Positions 7,694 to 14,706 of a DNA stretch of 21,994 nucleotides are shown piece after piece (position 1 is the stretch's first letter; every line of letters begins with the position of its first letter). Below the pieces are notes generated by a model. It was not told where the DNA came from, made no database searches, and saw only the letters and a list, made by a program, of their open reading frames with translations. This DNA is from Planctomycetota bacterium (GTDB lineage: Bacteria; Planctomycetota; Phycisphaerae; Phycisphaerales; UBA1924). A program made the translations under genes and the position numbers. Where the stretch lies: NCBI GenBank assembly GCA_023432465.1, contig JAEYUO010000137.1, forward strand, positions 1-21,994, written 5' to 3'.

Positions 7694-8584
7694 ATGAAAC
7701 GGCAACTGCGTGGATCGGTTGTGTGGGCGCTGGCGTTCGCGGCCGGGTCCTCGGTGGTGGGTGTTGGGTCGGCCTCGGCGGACTTGATTTACGCCGCGGA
7801 TGGCGCGCTGAGTACTGCCGGCAACCTGTACCTTGTCGATACGAACACCGCGCTCGCCACGACGGTCGGCGCGCTGGTGGACGCGACGGGCGCGGCGTAT
7901 GCGATCAACGGGATGGCGTGGGATTCGGGGACGAACACGCTGTACGGATCGACCTCGGGCGCAAGCCCGACGCTGGCGAACGGCTTGGTGCGGATCAACC
8001 CTGCCACAGCGCAGGTCACCCCGATCGGGCTCTTGGGGCTGACTCCGCCGAACTTCTCCGCCGATCTGGATATCAGCAACGGCGTGCTGTATGGCTGGGC
8101 GGAAGGCTCGCTGAGCGCCCTGATCACGATCAACACCGCGACCGGCGCGGCAAGCGTGGTCGGCCCGAACGGTCAGAACCTGAACACGACCGGGAGCGGA
8201 CTGGCGTCGAACGCCGCGGGCACGATGTTCAGCACGCCCAACCTCTCGACCGGGAGCATCTGGCAGATGAACACGGGGACGGGGCAGTTGTTCGGACCGA
8301 CCGCGCTGAGCGGCGGGACGGCATCGGCCCGTATCGGCGCGCTGGAGTTCTCGAGCGGCACGCTGTACGGGGCGGAGCTCGTGGGGGACGGCGTGAGCGG
8401 GATCACGTCGAACCAACTGATCTCGGTCAACCCGGTGAGCGGCGCCATCACGAGCATCGGTCAGTTCCGCGATGCGAACACACTCGCATTCATCCGTCAC
8501 ATCGATGCGATCGCGGTGCCCGCGCCTGGCGCGGCAGCGCTGATGGGCTTGGCGGGCCTTGCGGCCTTGCGTCGCCGCCGATGA
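7694..8584 (+). CDS. Exported protein with PEP-CTERM-like sorting tail
   Basis: 296 residues. The start at 7694 is chosen because it gives a proper signal peptide (MKR, hydrophobic core to about residue 29 ending SASA) and has AGGAG ten bases upstream; the open frame to 7436 is upstream of the promoter. The mature part is rich in Gly, Thr, Asn and Ser, with recurring phrases of the type L-x-x-I/V-N-x-x-T/S-G-x-x-T/S (for example LITINTATGAASVVG, QLISVNPVSGAITSIG), as in beta-propeller-like repeats built from DUF4394/NHL-like blades. The C-terminus VPAPGAAALMGLAGLAALRR is a PEP-CTERM-type signal with VPAP in place of VPEP, then a hydrophobic helix and an Arg cluster, which in this system directs exosortase-dependent sorting to the outer surface. 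Its role is unknown. No exosortase gene is visible here. Confidence 0.85.
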   Translation: MKRQLRGSVVWALAFAAGSSVVGVGSASADLIYAADGALSTAGNLYLVDTNTALATTVGALVDATGAAYAINGMAWDSGTNTLYGSTSGASPTLANGLVRINPATAQVTPIGLLGLTPPNFSADLDISNGVLYGWAEGSLSALITINTATGAASVVGPNGQNLNTTGSGLASNAAGTMFSTPNLSTGSIWQMNTGTGQLFGPTALSGGTASARIGALEFSSGTLYGAELVGDGVSGITSNQLISVNPVSGAITSIGQFRDANTLAFIRHIDAIAVPAPGAAALMGLAGLAALRRRR

Positions 8585-8627
8585 GTCGGGCTTGAAGTCT
8601 CCTTTCGTCCTGTTTGGGTGAGCACAC

Positions 8628-8660
8628 GGGCTCCGGCTGATGCCGGGGCCCTTGTTGTTT
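8628..8660 (+). terminator. Intrinsic terminator of the PEP-CTERM-like gene
   Basis: GGGCTCCGGC (8628-8637), loop TGAT and GCCGGGGCCC (8642-8651) form a 10-bp stem with one mismatch, followed by TTGTTGTTT. The 3' arm is nearly identical to those at 7415, 9640 and 12172. Confidence 0.85.
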
Positions 8661-8666
8661 CAACCC

Positions 8667-8685
8667 CCCGATAGCAAGTATCGGG
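8667..8685. promoter_or_regulatory. Inverted repeat upstream of the LuxR-type gene, possible operator
   Basis: CCCGATA (8667-8673) and TATCGGG (8679-8685) are perfect inverted half-sites around GCAAG. The site lies about 75 bases before the ATG at 8761, a position fitting an operator for the encoded regulator. No clear promoter boxes were found beside it, so this is only a suggestion. Confidence 0.35.
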
Positions 8686-8760
8686 TAGCATTCATCCGGC
8701 GCTGCCCACCATCACCACTGACAAGCCGCATGCCTGCGTGGCTCGCCAAGGGAGTCTGGA

Positions 8761-9588
8761 ATGCGAGAAGATGCTCCAGATCGCGATGCCGCGAGCATGC
8801 GGGATGGCCCCGAGGCAAAGGCAACACGCCATGGCGCGGATGCGTCGCGCACCTTTCCAGAGCTATTGACCGAGTTCGAGTCGCGCCTTTCGTCGCGCGG
8901 CCTGTTGCTTGAGGAGTTGGCGGCGATCGTGGGCGTTGCGGAGATGTTTCCGGGGATGTTCTGCGCGGCCTATGACGCCGAGGGGCGCTACACGTGGATG
9001 TGCAGCGCAGCGCGGAGCGTGCTCGGAATCGATGCGGCATCGATGCTCGGACGCTCGATCACGGAGTTCTTCGGAAGTGGATGGTGTGAGGAGAGAATTC
9101 AGATTATTCGAAGCGTGCTGGCGACGAACTCGATCATCGCGACCGTTGAGATCTTCGCGGGGCGACGCTACGAGGGGGCGGTGTTCCCTGCCCGCGGGGC
9201 GACGCCGTCGCCGATGGCGGTGATGGTGGGTCGATTCGGGCTTGCGCTGTCCGTGCCTTCTCGCTTCGATGCGTCCATGCTCAAGCCCGTGCAGCTCGTG
9301 CATTCGGACTGGGGCAGATTGAAGTCGCTCTCGAGGCGGGAGCTTGATGTTCTCCGTCTGATTGCCCGGGGGATGGGCAATCCCGAGATCTCGCGTGAGC
9401 TGTATCGCACCAAGCGGGCGGTCGAGTGGCACATCAAGAACCTGTATGCGAGACTGGGGTGCGACCAGCGCACGGATCTGTATCGATTCGGACTGGAAGC
9501 GGGTCTGGCGGATTTCGATGATGCCCACTGGGCACAGATTGTCGAGCATGTCCATCAGGAGCCCGGCGCGGGCGGAGAACCCAAGTAG
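8761..9588 (+). CDS. LuxR-type HTH transcriptional regulator with PAS-like sensor domain
   Basis: 275 residues; the ATG at 8761 has GGGAG about seven bases upstream. Residues about 58-135 look like a PAS domain (FCAAYDAEGRYTWMCSAARS ... VLGIDAASMLGRSITEFF). Residues 188-245 form a LuxR/GerE helix-turn-helix: LSRRELDVLRLIARGMGNPE, then ISRELYRTKRAVEWHIKNLYARLG, with the family's T/S-x-x-E-x-x-V-L start and V-x-x-H-x-x-N-x-x-x-K/R-L recognition helix. There is no receiver domain, so it is not a classical response regulator; a directly sensing regulator is more likely. The ligand is unknown. Target genes cannot be read from the context, as both neighbours are separated by terminators. Confidence 0.88.
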   Translation: MREDAPDRDAASMRDGPEAKATRHGADASRTFPELLTEFESRLSSRGLLLEELAAIVGVAEMFPGMFCAAYDAEGRYTWMCSAARSVLGIDAASMLGRSITEFFGSGWCEERIQIIRSVLATNSIIATVEIFAGRRYEGAVFPARGATPSPMAVMVGRFGLALSVPSRFDASMLKPVQLVHSDWGRLKSLSRRELDVLRLIARGMGNPEISRELYRTKRAVEWHIKNLYARLGCDQRTDLYRFGLEAGLADFDDAHWAQIVEHVHQEPGAGGEPK

Positions 9589-9624
9589 ACGGGTGATTGC
9601 TGATGGCGGGATGTGGATTGTGGC

Positions 9625-9653
9625 AAGGCCCTGGCGCAAGCCGGGGCCTTTTT
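9625..9653 (+). terminator. Intrinsic terminator of the LuxR-type gene
   Basis: AAGGCCCTGGC (9625-9635), a GCAA tetraloop and GCCGGGGCCTT (9640-9650) form an 11-bp stem with a single T-G pair, followed by TTT. It is nearly identical to the ppdK terminator, differing mainly in the GNRA loop. Confidence 0.9.
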
Positions 9654-9707
9654 CGATTGCGCGTTGGAGAGGGACTCATCGGGGATTCGCACGAACGGCC
9701 GATCGGG

Positions 9708-9810
9708 CCGCGGCGTTGCCGCGGGAGAGCTTGGGTGGGGAGGTTTATGAATAACTCGAACAAGAGCACTGGCCACGCGGCACTTTGTGCCGCTTTGCCC
9801 AGTGGCACAT
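9708..9810. repeat. Two-module palindromic repeat, copy 1
   Basis: Module A, CCGCGGCGTTGCCGCGG (9708-9724), is a perfect 7-bp inverted repeat around GTT. After 37 bases, module B (9762-9810, 49 bases) follows. B folds as CACTGG (9767-9772) with CCAGTG (9799-9804), enclosing GCGGCAC-TTT-GTGCCGC (9777-9793). Both modules recur in the same order and orientation at 12032-12142. Copy 1 lies in the gap between the convergent LuxR-type and zinc-ribbon genes; the remaining bases of 9654-9842 hold nothing else I can identify. Confidence 0.8.
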
Positions 9811-9842
9811 CAAGGAGATGGTGTTGGTCGTATCACCGCCGT

Positions 9843-11114
9843 TCATGGCGGTGAGAACGGTCGGTTCCAACCGGCGAGTTCAGGAAAGACGATGAATGGC
9901 GCGAGAACATGGAGACGTGGATCATTTGGCATCGAATAGAACGCGATGGGCCCGCATGGCAGTTCGCGCTGGTGCCAGTCCGGCCGCTCGCGCGTGCTCG
10001 GAGTGACCGGAATCTCGAACATCCCGACAGTTGCCTTAGTCTTGAAGTTCGCGACGGGCTCGAACGTCCAAGAGACGGTCCACGCGGCTTGGTCCTGCTC
10101 CGGTTGTTCACGAAGAGTGCCAGTTACACTGAGCACGCCATACACCGACTCCCAGCGCAGAGGGGATTCGCCTGACGCGATCCATCCACCATTTGACCAA
10201 TGCGGAAATGCATCGCGAGGCCGGAGCAAGAACCAGTCCCGTGCGCGAGCACTGACCGTGACCAGTCCGACCAAGAGTGCCGCCGCGGTAGTAAAGCAGA
10301 TGATCGCCCTTCTCGCGATCCGCTGATTCCAGACTCGGGGAGAGCTCTTGTGCCACCGCGCCGGCACCCCGGGTCCGCCGCATTCCGGACAGTTCCTCCC
10401 ATCGAGACCGATCAGGGAGTAGCCGCACCGACGGCAGAGTTCGCGGCTCGCGATCGCCGGGCCAACGACTTTGGCCAAACTTCTCGGGAGCAGGGCCGCG
10501 CAGGCCGCGAGCGAAACAAGGCTCCACCCAACAACCATGCACGCACATTGAACTGGTCGGGGCCAGAGCCCTTGCTCCAGTGGTTCAGAAGGGCCGTCTC
10601 GAGCGAATCCAACGTACCACGCGAGTGCCGCGGCCGTGACCGCCGTTGCCAAGCTCCACGGCCACGCGGCCCGCATGGCCGAACACACTGCCAAGAATCG
10701 CTCGGCGTGGGACGTGGCCAGGGGCAGTACTCGTCGGCGGTAAGTGAGCACCCAGAGAAGACTCCAGGCCAACAGGGTCACTGCGAAGAACGCACCGACG
10801 ATGTTGAGTTTGGTCTGCGCGACCGCTTGCGGGTACCTCGCGAGCATAGTGCGCCGTCGTGCGTCCGCCGGCATCGGGTATCCAGCGCGGCCGAGCCAAC
10901 AGGCATACTTGGCGACGGTTTCGGGCGGTATGGCGCGCGGACCATCCGAGCGCAGATCGACCACGAACGCGTCGAAGAAATCGAGGCGGGTTTGCTGCAG
11001 CCGCTCAAACGTGTATATCGCCGCGAACGCCGCGGGGAGGGCGAACAGCAGTAGTGTGAGTATTACACCTATTGAAGCTCTCACGAGGTGCCTTTGCTTC
11101 GACCGACTCGCCAT
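9843..11114 (-). CDS. Multi-pass membrane protein with internal zinc ribbon
   Basis: 423 residues from the ATG at 11114; the frame is open to 11168, but the chosen Met precedes the first membrane helix directly. Predicted membrane segments lie at about 13-33, 104-124, 153-170, 188-210 and 267-288. Between the fourth and fifth lies a cytoplasmic-type zinc ribbon, CRRCGYSLIGLDGRNCPECG (Cys227, 230, 242, 245). The C-terminal third (about 290-423) is soluble, probably outside the membrane, with several Trp and no known motif. Its first 34 bases overlap the end of the upstream gene, which also has a membrane/zinc-ribbon design, so the two are likely translated together. GGTGGAG abuts the start too closely to be a good ribosome-binding site, leaving the start uncertain. 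Function unknown. Confidence 0.7.
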   Translation of the reverse strand: MASRSKQRHLVRASIGVILTLLLFALPAAFAAIYTFERLQQTRLDFFDAFVVDLRSDGPRAIPPETVAKYACWLGRAGYPMPADARRRTMLARYPQAVAQTKLNIVGAFFAVTLLAWSLLWVLTYRRRVLPLATSHAERFLAVCSAMRAAWPWSLATAVTAAALAWYVGFARDGPSEPLEQGLWPRPVQCACMVVGWSLVSLAACAALLPRSLAKVVGPAIASRELCRRCGYSLIGLDGRNCPECGGPGVPARWHKSSPRVWNQRIARRAIICFTTAAALLVGLVTVSARARDWFLLRPRDAFPHWSNGGWIASGESPLRWESVYGVLSVTGTLREQPEQDQAAWTVSWTFEPVANFKTKATVGMFEIPVTPSTRERPDWHQRELPCGPIAFYSMPNDPRLHVLAPFIVFPELAGWNRPFSPP

Positions 11115-11830
11115 CTCCACCGCAGCGTTGCAGGCAACTGGCGAGTTGTCTCGCCGCACTCCGGGCATTTCGTGATCCCTGGAATCGCGGAGAGGTCATA
11201 GCCACACTTCTGACACGCGCCTCGATGCAAGCGTGCCTCGCGCCACCGAAAGTACCCGTAGATCGGCAGGCCGTAGATCGCACACGCCAACAACGACTGG
11301 CCGATCAATGGGAAGATGGGCAGGTACCGCTCGAAAGGGTCGTAGGCGAGCGATGAGCCGCGCGGATTGCTCATCCCCACGCGTGGTGCGTTTTTCAACT
11401 GTCGCCCCGCGACGTTTTCGTACGGGTCACGCAACGGCTTACGCGGCCAGACACGCCGAAGATCGAGCGTCAGGAGCGGATCGACTCCAATCTGCCAGTA
11501 GAACGCGGATCGATGCCGAAACACAGTGCCCCAGTTCGCTACCGGCCAGCCATACGCAATCGTCTGGTATCCATCAACAGCAAATGGTGCTTCACGTGGC
11601 CATTCTCCAGTCACGCGGCAGTGCACCAACTCGATCAGCGACTGGCCGCTTGCGGTCGAATCCGGTTGCCGAAACACCGGCCGCGGCCGCGCGCCGAGTT
11701 CGACCATCAGCCAGTGCGTCCAAGCTGCAGCGAGCGAGACAAGCAGCCCAGCAATAGCACAGCGAACCCATAGCGGGATGAACCTGCCAAACCGGCCATG
11801 AAGTACAACTCGCAACTCAAGCCCCTGCAC
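11081..11830 (-). CDS. Membrane protein with C-terminal zinc ribbon
   Basis: 249 residues from a GTG at 11830, the first possible start after an in-frame stop; no good ribosome-binding site is seen at it, so the true start may be slightly downstream. Two membrane helices (about 20-42 and 170-192) flank a soluble, Trp- and Arg-containing region, and the C-terminus carries CQKCGYDLSAIPGITKCPEC (Cys206, 209, 222, 225). The zinc ribbon is on the same side of the membrane as the one in the overlapping downstream gene. I do not recognise a family beyond this ribbon. Codon use looks less GC-biased than that of ppdK or pabB. The gene pair is bracketed by the two copies of the 49-bp palindrome. Confidence 0.65.
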   Translation of the reverse strand: MQGLELRVVLHGRFGRFIPLWVRCAIAGLLVSLAAAWTHWLMVELGARPRPVFRQPDSTASGQSLIELVHCRVTGEWPREAPFAVDGYQTIAYGWPVANWGTVFRHRSAFYWQIGVDPLLTLDLRRVWPRKPLRDPYENVAGRQLKNAPRVGMSNPRGSSLAYDPFERYLPIFPLIGQSLLACAIYGLPIYGYFRWREARLHRGACQKCGYDLSAIPGITKCPECGETTRQLPATLRWRWRVGRSKGTS

Positions 11831-11954
11831 GCAGTTCCAAAATCGCGAAGCCTATCTGCAACTCCTTTCGGAAGGATGGGGCGAGCGGTTCGCCGACGCC
11901 CCCCCGCTCCCCCGCGGCGGCTCACCATGCGCTCCGCATCCACTCTTTCAGTCG

Positions 11955-12009
11955 CTGCTCGATGGGTCCGTGTGAGCGATCGGTGGGGAGATCTTGCGAG
12001 ATCGAGCAG
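11955..12009. repeat. Nested inverted repeat in the 11.83-12.28 kb gap
   Basis: CTGCTCGAT (11955-11963) and ATCGAGCAG (12001-12009) are 9-bp inverted arms; inside, GATCT-TGCG-AGATC (11990-12003) forms a small hairpin that shares bases with the right arm, so the two folds are alternatives. No gene is evident in this gap (11831-12282), which otherwise holds the repeats and terminator listed separately. Confidence 0.45.
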
Positions 12010-12031
12010 ATTGGACCGTAACGGGGGATGG

Positions 12032-12142
12032 CCGCGACGTTGCCGCGGACGCCCTTCCTGATGGTCGGGCTACTTGTTGGGTCGGTGCTGAGGAAGAGCA
12101 CTGGCCACGCGGCACTTTGTGCCGCTCTGTCCAGTGGCACAT
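12032..12142. repeat. Two-module palindromic repeat, copy 2
   Basis: Module A is CCGCGACGTTGCCGCGG (12032-12048), one base different from copy 1. After 45 bases module B follows (12094-12142), 49 bases with only two differences from copy 1, at bases that stay unpaired in the fold (TTTGC versus TCTGT). Copy 2 ends ten bases before the terminator of the next minus-strand gene. Confidence 0.8.
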
Positions 12143-12152
12143 CTGGGCAACG

Positions 12153-12181
12153 AAAAAGGCCCCGGCGATTTGCCGGGGCCG
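12153..12181 (-). terminator. Intrinsic terminator of the CxxC-less thioredoxin-like gene
   Basis: On the minus strand GGCCCCGGC (12180-12172), a 5-base loop and GCCGGGGCC (12166-12158) form a perfect 9-bp stem followed by TTTTT (12157-12153). The gene ends at 12283, about 100 bases earlier. Confidence 0.88.
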
Positions 12182-12209
12182 TGGGGTGGGTTGGAATCAG
12201 AGTTTAGCA

Positions 12210-12266
12210 CATGGGCAGGATGCCCATGCTACAAAGCCGAGAGAAGCATGGGCAGGATGCCCATGC
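12210..12266. repeat. Twin palindromes CATGGGCA-GGA-TGCCCATG
   Basis: The palindrome CATGGGCAGGATGCCCATG occurs at 12210-12228 and again at 12247-12265, with the second copy extended by one base pair on each side. They lie between the thioredoxin-like gene and its terminator. Palindromes of this GCATGGGCA/TGCCCATGC type are familiar to me as dispersed intergenic repeats in planctomycetes and related phyla, from the spurious HGQDAHAT peptides they produce when translated. Confidence 0.8.
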
Positions 12267-12282
12267 CACGGGAGGTGTCCGC

Positions 12283-13491
12283 TTACTTCGCGTCGCTCGC
12301 CTTGGCGATGGCTTCGGAGAGCTTGTCCTTGCCGGGCCAGCCCTGGAAGAACGCCGCGACGTTGCCGTCGGCATCGATGACGCAGTAGCTGGGGAAGCCG
12401 AGGACCTTGTAGTCGGCGACGATGGCATCGCCGTTGGGGATGAGGGTGTAGGAGAGGTTGTTGTTCTGGAAGTAGGCCTTGGCGGCGGCATCGTCGCTGC
12501 CGCGGCAGGCGAGGCCGAGGAACTTGACGTTGCGGGCCTTGAACTCGTCGGAGAGGGCCTTCATGTCCGCGCCGTGGGCGGTGGAGGCCTTGACGATGGT
12601 TCCGAAGAACTCGAGGACAACGGGGGAGCCCTTCATGGAGGCGAGGGTGATGTCCTTGCCGTCGGCGGACTTGAGCGTGAAGGCGGGGGCGGGGTCGCCG
12701 ACGGGGACGCCGAGCTCGACCACGGGGGGCGCGACGGGCGCGGCGGCGGGGGCGGGCCGGGGGAGCTGCTCATCGAGGACGAAGCCGGCGGGCATCTCGA
12801 TCTCGAAGTCCTTGGCAGAGAGCTTGCCGTCGGTGCGGACATCCCACATGTCGAGGATCATCGCGATCTTGTTCTCGCTGGAGCCCTGGGCCATCTCCAT
12901 CCGGCGCGGCAGGCGATCGACCTGGGAGATGGCCCAGATGGTGGCGCGGTCGTCGGTCTTGGGGCCGGAGGAGATGAACTCGCAGACCTCGTTCATGACC
13001 TGCTCCATGCCGGTCTTGACGAGCTTCTCGGCCTTGAGGTCCTTGGCGTAGGGCTCGGTCTGGAGAAGCTCGGCGAGGAAGAGCTGGTTGGCGTAGTTCA
13101 TCTCCTGGTTGGCGAGCTTGTCGCCGACGGGGCGGACGAACATGGTGTTCTTGTCGTAGTCGAGCCAGCGGACGGCCGAGCCGTCGTTGACGAGGACGAG
13201 CTTCTTGTCGGCCATGCCGGGCTGCTTGACGCGGCCGGTGACCTTGAAGGTGGCCTGGGCCTGGCCCTTGGGGCGGAAGATCCAGACTTCGCCTTCGGAG
13301 TCGATGATGTCCTTGAGAACGCCGGTGGCGTAGCGCTTGGACTTGAACTGGAGGGACTCGACGGAGCGCAGAACGGCGGTGGACTCGGCCAGGCTGGCCT
13401 TTGCGTCCTCGGCCTGCTGTGCCGCGACCGGCGCGACCCACGCGGCGGAAGCCGCCAAGGCGCTAACGAGCATCCACATCATCCGCTTCAT
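12283..13491 (-). CDS. Exported LolA/DUF2092-like protein with thioredoxin-like domain lacking CxxC
   Basis: 402 residues from the ATG at 13491, with GGGAG eight bases upstream; the frame is open to 13716 but that part lacks a start signal. Residues 1-24 are a signal peptide (ends PVAAQ). Residues about 30-240 resemble periplasmic LolA/DUF2092-type beta-sheet domains (VWIFRPKGQAQATFKV, VNDGSAVRWLDYDKNTMFV). A Pro/Ala linker (243-258) leads to an AhpC/TlpA-like thioredoxin fold (262-400): GDPAPAFTLKSADGKDITL, GSPVVLEFFGTIVKAS, GFPSYCVIDADGNV. In TlpA the third block would read FWATWCxxC; here FFGTIVKAS puts Val300 and Ser303 where the redox cysteines belong, while the cis-Pro loop (Pro368) is kept. 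It should therefore be redox-inactive, perhaps a binding protein. It is a single-gene unit in the periplasm or outer membrane region. Confidence 0.82.
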   Translation of the reverse strand: MKRMMWMLVSALAASAAWVAPVAAQQAEDAKASLAESTAVLRSVESLQFKSKRYATGVLKDIIDSEGEVWIFRPKGQAQATFKVTGRVKQPGMADKKLVLVNDGSAVRWLDYDKNTMFVRPVGDKLANQEMNYANQLFLAELLQTEPYAKDLKAEKLVKTGMEQVMNEVCEFISSGPKTDDRATIWAISQVDRLPRRMEMAQGSSENKIAMILDMWDVRTDGKLSAKDFEIEMPAGFVLDEQLPRPAPAAAPVAPPVVELGVPVGDPAPAFTLKSADGKDITLASMKGSPVVLEFFGTIVKASTAHGADMKALSDEFKARNVKFLGLACRGSDDAAAKAYFQNNNLSYTLIPNGDAIVADYKVLGFPSYCVIDADGNVAAFFQGWPGKDKLSEAIAKASDAK

Positions 13492-13662
13492 AACGAGGTC
13501 TCCCTGGCGGAACGAATCCGCACGGACTTTGTTTGGTCTACGAGGCGAGAGAAAAGCCGCCAATGGTACACCTGCTGTTTGCAATTGATGCAGGTGCGCT
13601 CGACGCAAACTCGGCATCGGGCGGGGGATTGATCGACGTTGAGGGGACCGGGCTTGGGGTGA

Positions 13663-13710
13663 AGGGCTGCAACCTTCAACGCCTGAGCCGTGTGAACGGC
13701 TTTGAGCCCT
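13663..13710. repeat. Nested hairpin between the thioredoxin-like gene and trpC
   Basis: Outer arms AGGGCT (13663-13668) and AGCCCT (13705-13710) enclose a perfect hairpin AGCCGT-GTGA-ACGGCT (13686-13701). There is no T-run on the minus strand downstream, so it is not an obvious terminator for trpC, although it begins 12 bases after the trpC stop. Otherwise 13492-13722 holds nothing recognisable. Confidence 0.4.
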
Positions 13711-13722
13711 GAACAAGGGGGT

Positions 13723-14568
13723 TCATGTTCCAGAGGCGCGCGGGCCGCGGCCAAGGAGGGCGGCGAGGGCCACACCTGGATCGGGCGTTCGGAGGAGGGA
13801 CTCGCCGACGAGGACGATGCGGACGCCCTCGTGCCGGAGACGGGTGACATCGTCGTGGGTGCGGATGCCGGACTCGCTCACGAGGACGTTGGTCGTCTCG
13901 ACGAGGTCAACGAGGCGGAGGGTGTGGTTGATGTCAACGGTCTGGGAGTCGAGGTCGCGGTTGTTGATCCCGATGAGCATGTAGGAGGGATGGGGGAAAC
14001 CGACGTGCGGGCGGATCCGCAGCAGGTTCTCCATGCTGTGAACCTCGATCAGGGTCGTGAGCCCGAGTCGCTGGGCGAGGATCTGCATGTCGAGGAGGTC
14101 GGAGAGGCTGAGGCACTCGGCGATGAGCAGCACGGCATCGGCGCCGGCAGCGCGGCTTTCCCACAGTTGCCAGGGGTCGAGGATGAAGTCCTTGCGGAGG
14201 ACGGGCAGGGGGACGGCTTCCTTGATGCGCTCGATGTAGGCAAGGCTGCCGGCGAAGTACTTTTCATCGGTGAGGCAGGAAATCGCGGCCGCGCCCGCGG
14301 CGTGATATTGGCGAGCGATGATCGCCGGGTCGAAGGTGTCGGGCTGGTACTCGGGGCGGATCCACCCCGCGGAGGGGCTCTTGCGTTTGATCTCGGCGAT
14401 GACGGCGGAGTGGAAGGGATCGGGGTGGTGGGTGACGGCGGCGAAGAAGTTCCGCGCGGGCTCCTGCTGGGCGACGAGGGCTTCGAGCTCGGCAAAGGAG
14501 GTCTGGGCCTTGCGGCGGTCCACCTCTTCGCGCTTGTTTGCGATGATCTCCGCGAGCACGCCGGTCAT
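13723..14568 (-). CDS. trpC: Indole-3-glycerol phosphate synthase
   Basis: 281 residues from the ATG at 14568 (the frame is open to 14724 but that part is not conserved-looking). The enzyme closes the indole ring in tryptophan synthesis, converting CdRP to indole-3-glycerol phosphate. The (beta/alpha)8-barrel landmarks are all present: AEIKRKSPSAG (58-68), LTDEKYFAGS (99-108), VLRKDFILDPWQLWESRAAG (123-142), LLIAECLS (147-154), TLIEVHS (172-178), INNRDL (201-206) and LVSESGI (229-235). Catalytic Lys61, Lys126 and Glu175 fit the family. It is a stand-alone gene rather than part of a trp operon; neighbours are unrelated. Length is normal. Confidence 0.95.
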   Translation of the reverse strand: MTGVLAEIIANKREEVDRRKAQTSFAELEALVAQQEPARNFFAAVTHHPDPFHSAVIAEIKRKSPSAGWIRPEYQPDTFDPAIIARQYHAAGAAAISCLTDEKYFAGSLAYIERIKEAVPLPVLRKDFILDPWQLWESRAAGADAVLLIAECLSLSDLLDMQILAQRLGLTTLIEVHSMENLLRIRPHVGFPHPSYMLIGINNRDLDSQTVDINHTLRLVDLVETTNVLVSESGIRTHDDVTRLRHEGVRIVLVGESLLRTPDPGVALAALLGRGPRASGT

Positions 14569-14706
14569 GCAGGGATTATCGGTGGCCCGGGGGCCCGGGG
14601 ACAGCCTTGATAACAATGCGGACCGGACGGGGAGAAATCGCGGCGTTGCCGGCCGCACAGGCCGCGCAAGAGTTATCCTCTGCCGGGATTCCGCACTGGG
14701 AGCTTC

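Noticed and set aside
9708..12142. Integron or transposon ends around the zinc-ribbon pair
   Set aside because: The repeats are direct, not inverted, there is no integrase or transposase between them, and the elements are palindromic by themselves; kept only as a repeat finding.
12211..13632. Long plus-strand open frame opposite the thioredoxin-like gene
   Set aside because: Gly/Asp/Glu/Val low-complexity translation typical of a GC-rich antisense frame; the minus strand has a signal peptide, domains, ribosome-binding site and terminator.
13663..13710. Terminator of trpC
   Set aside because: Hairpin present but no run of T on the minus strand after it.
13702..14610. 302-codon plus-strand frame opposite trpC
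   Set aside because: TrpC motifs are complete on the minus strand; the plus frame is Asp/Glu/Gly/Val-rich noise.
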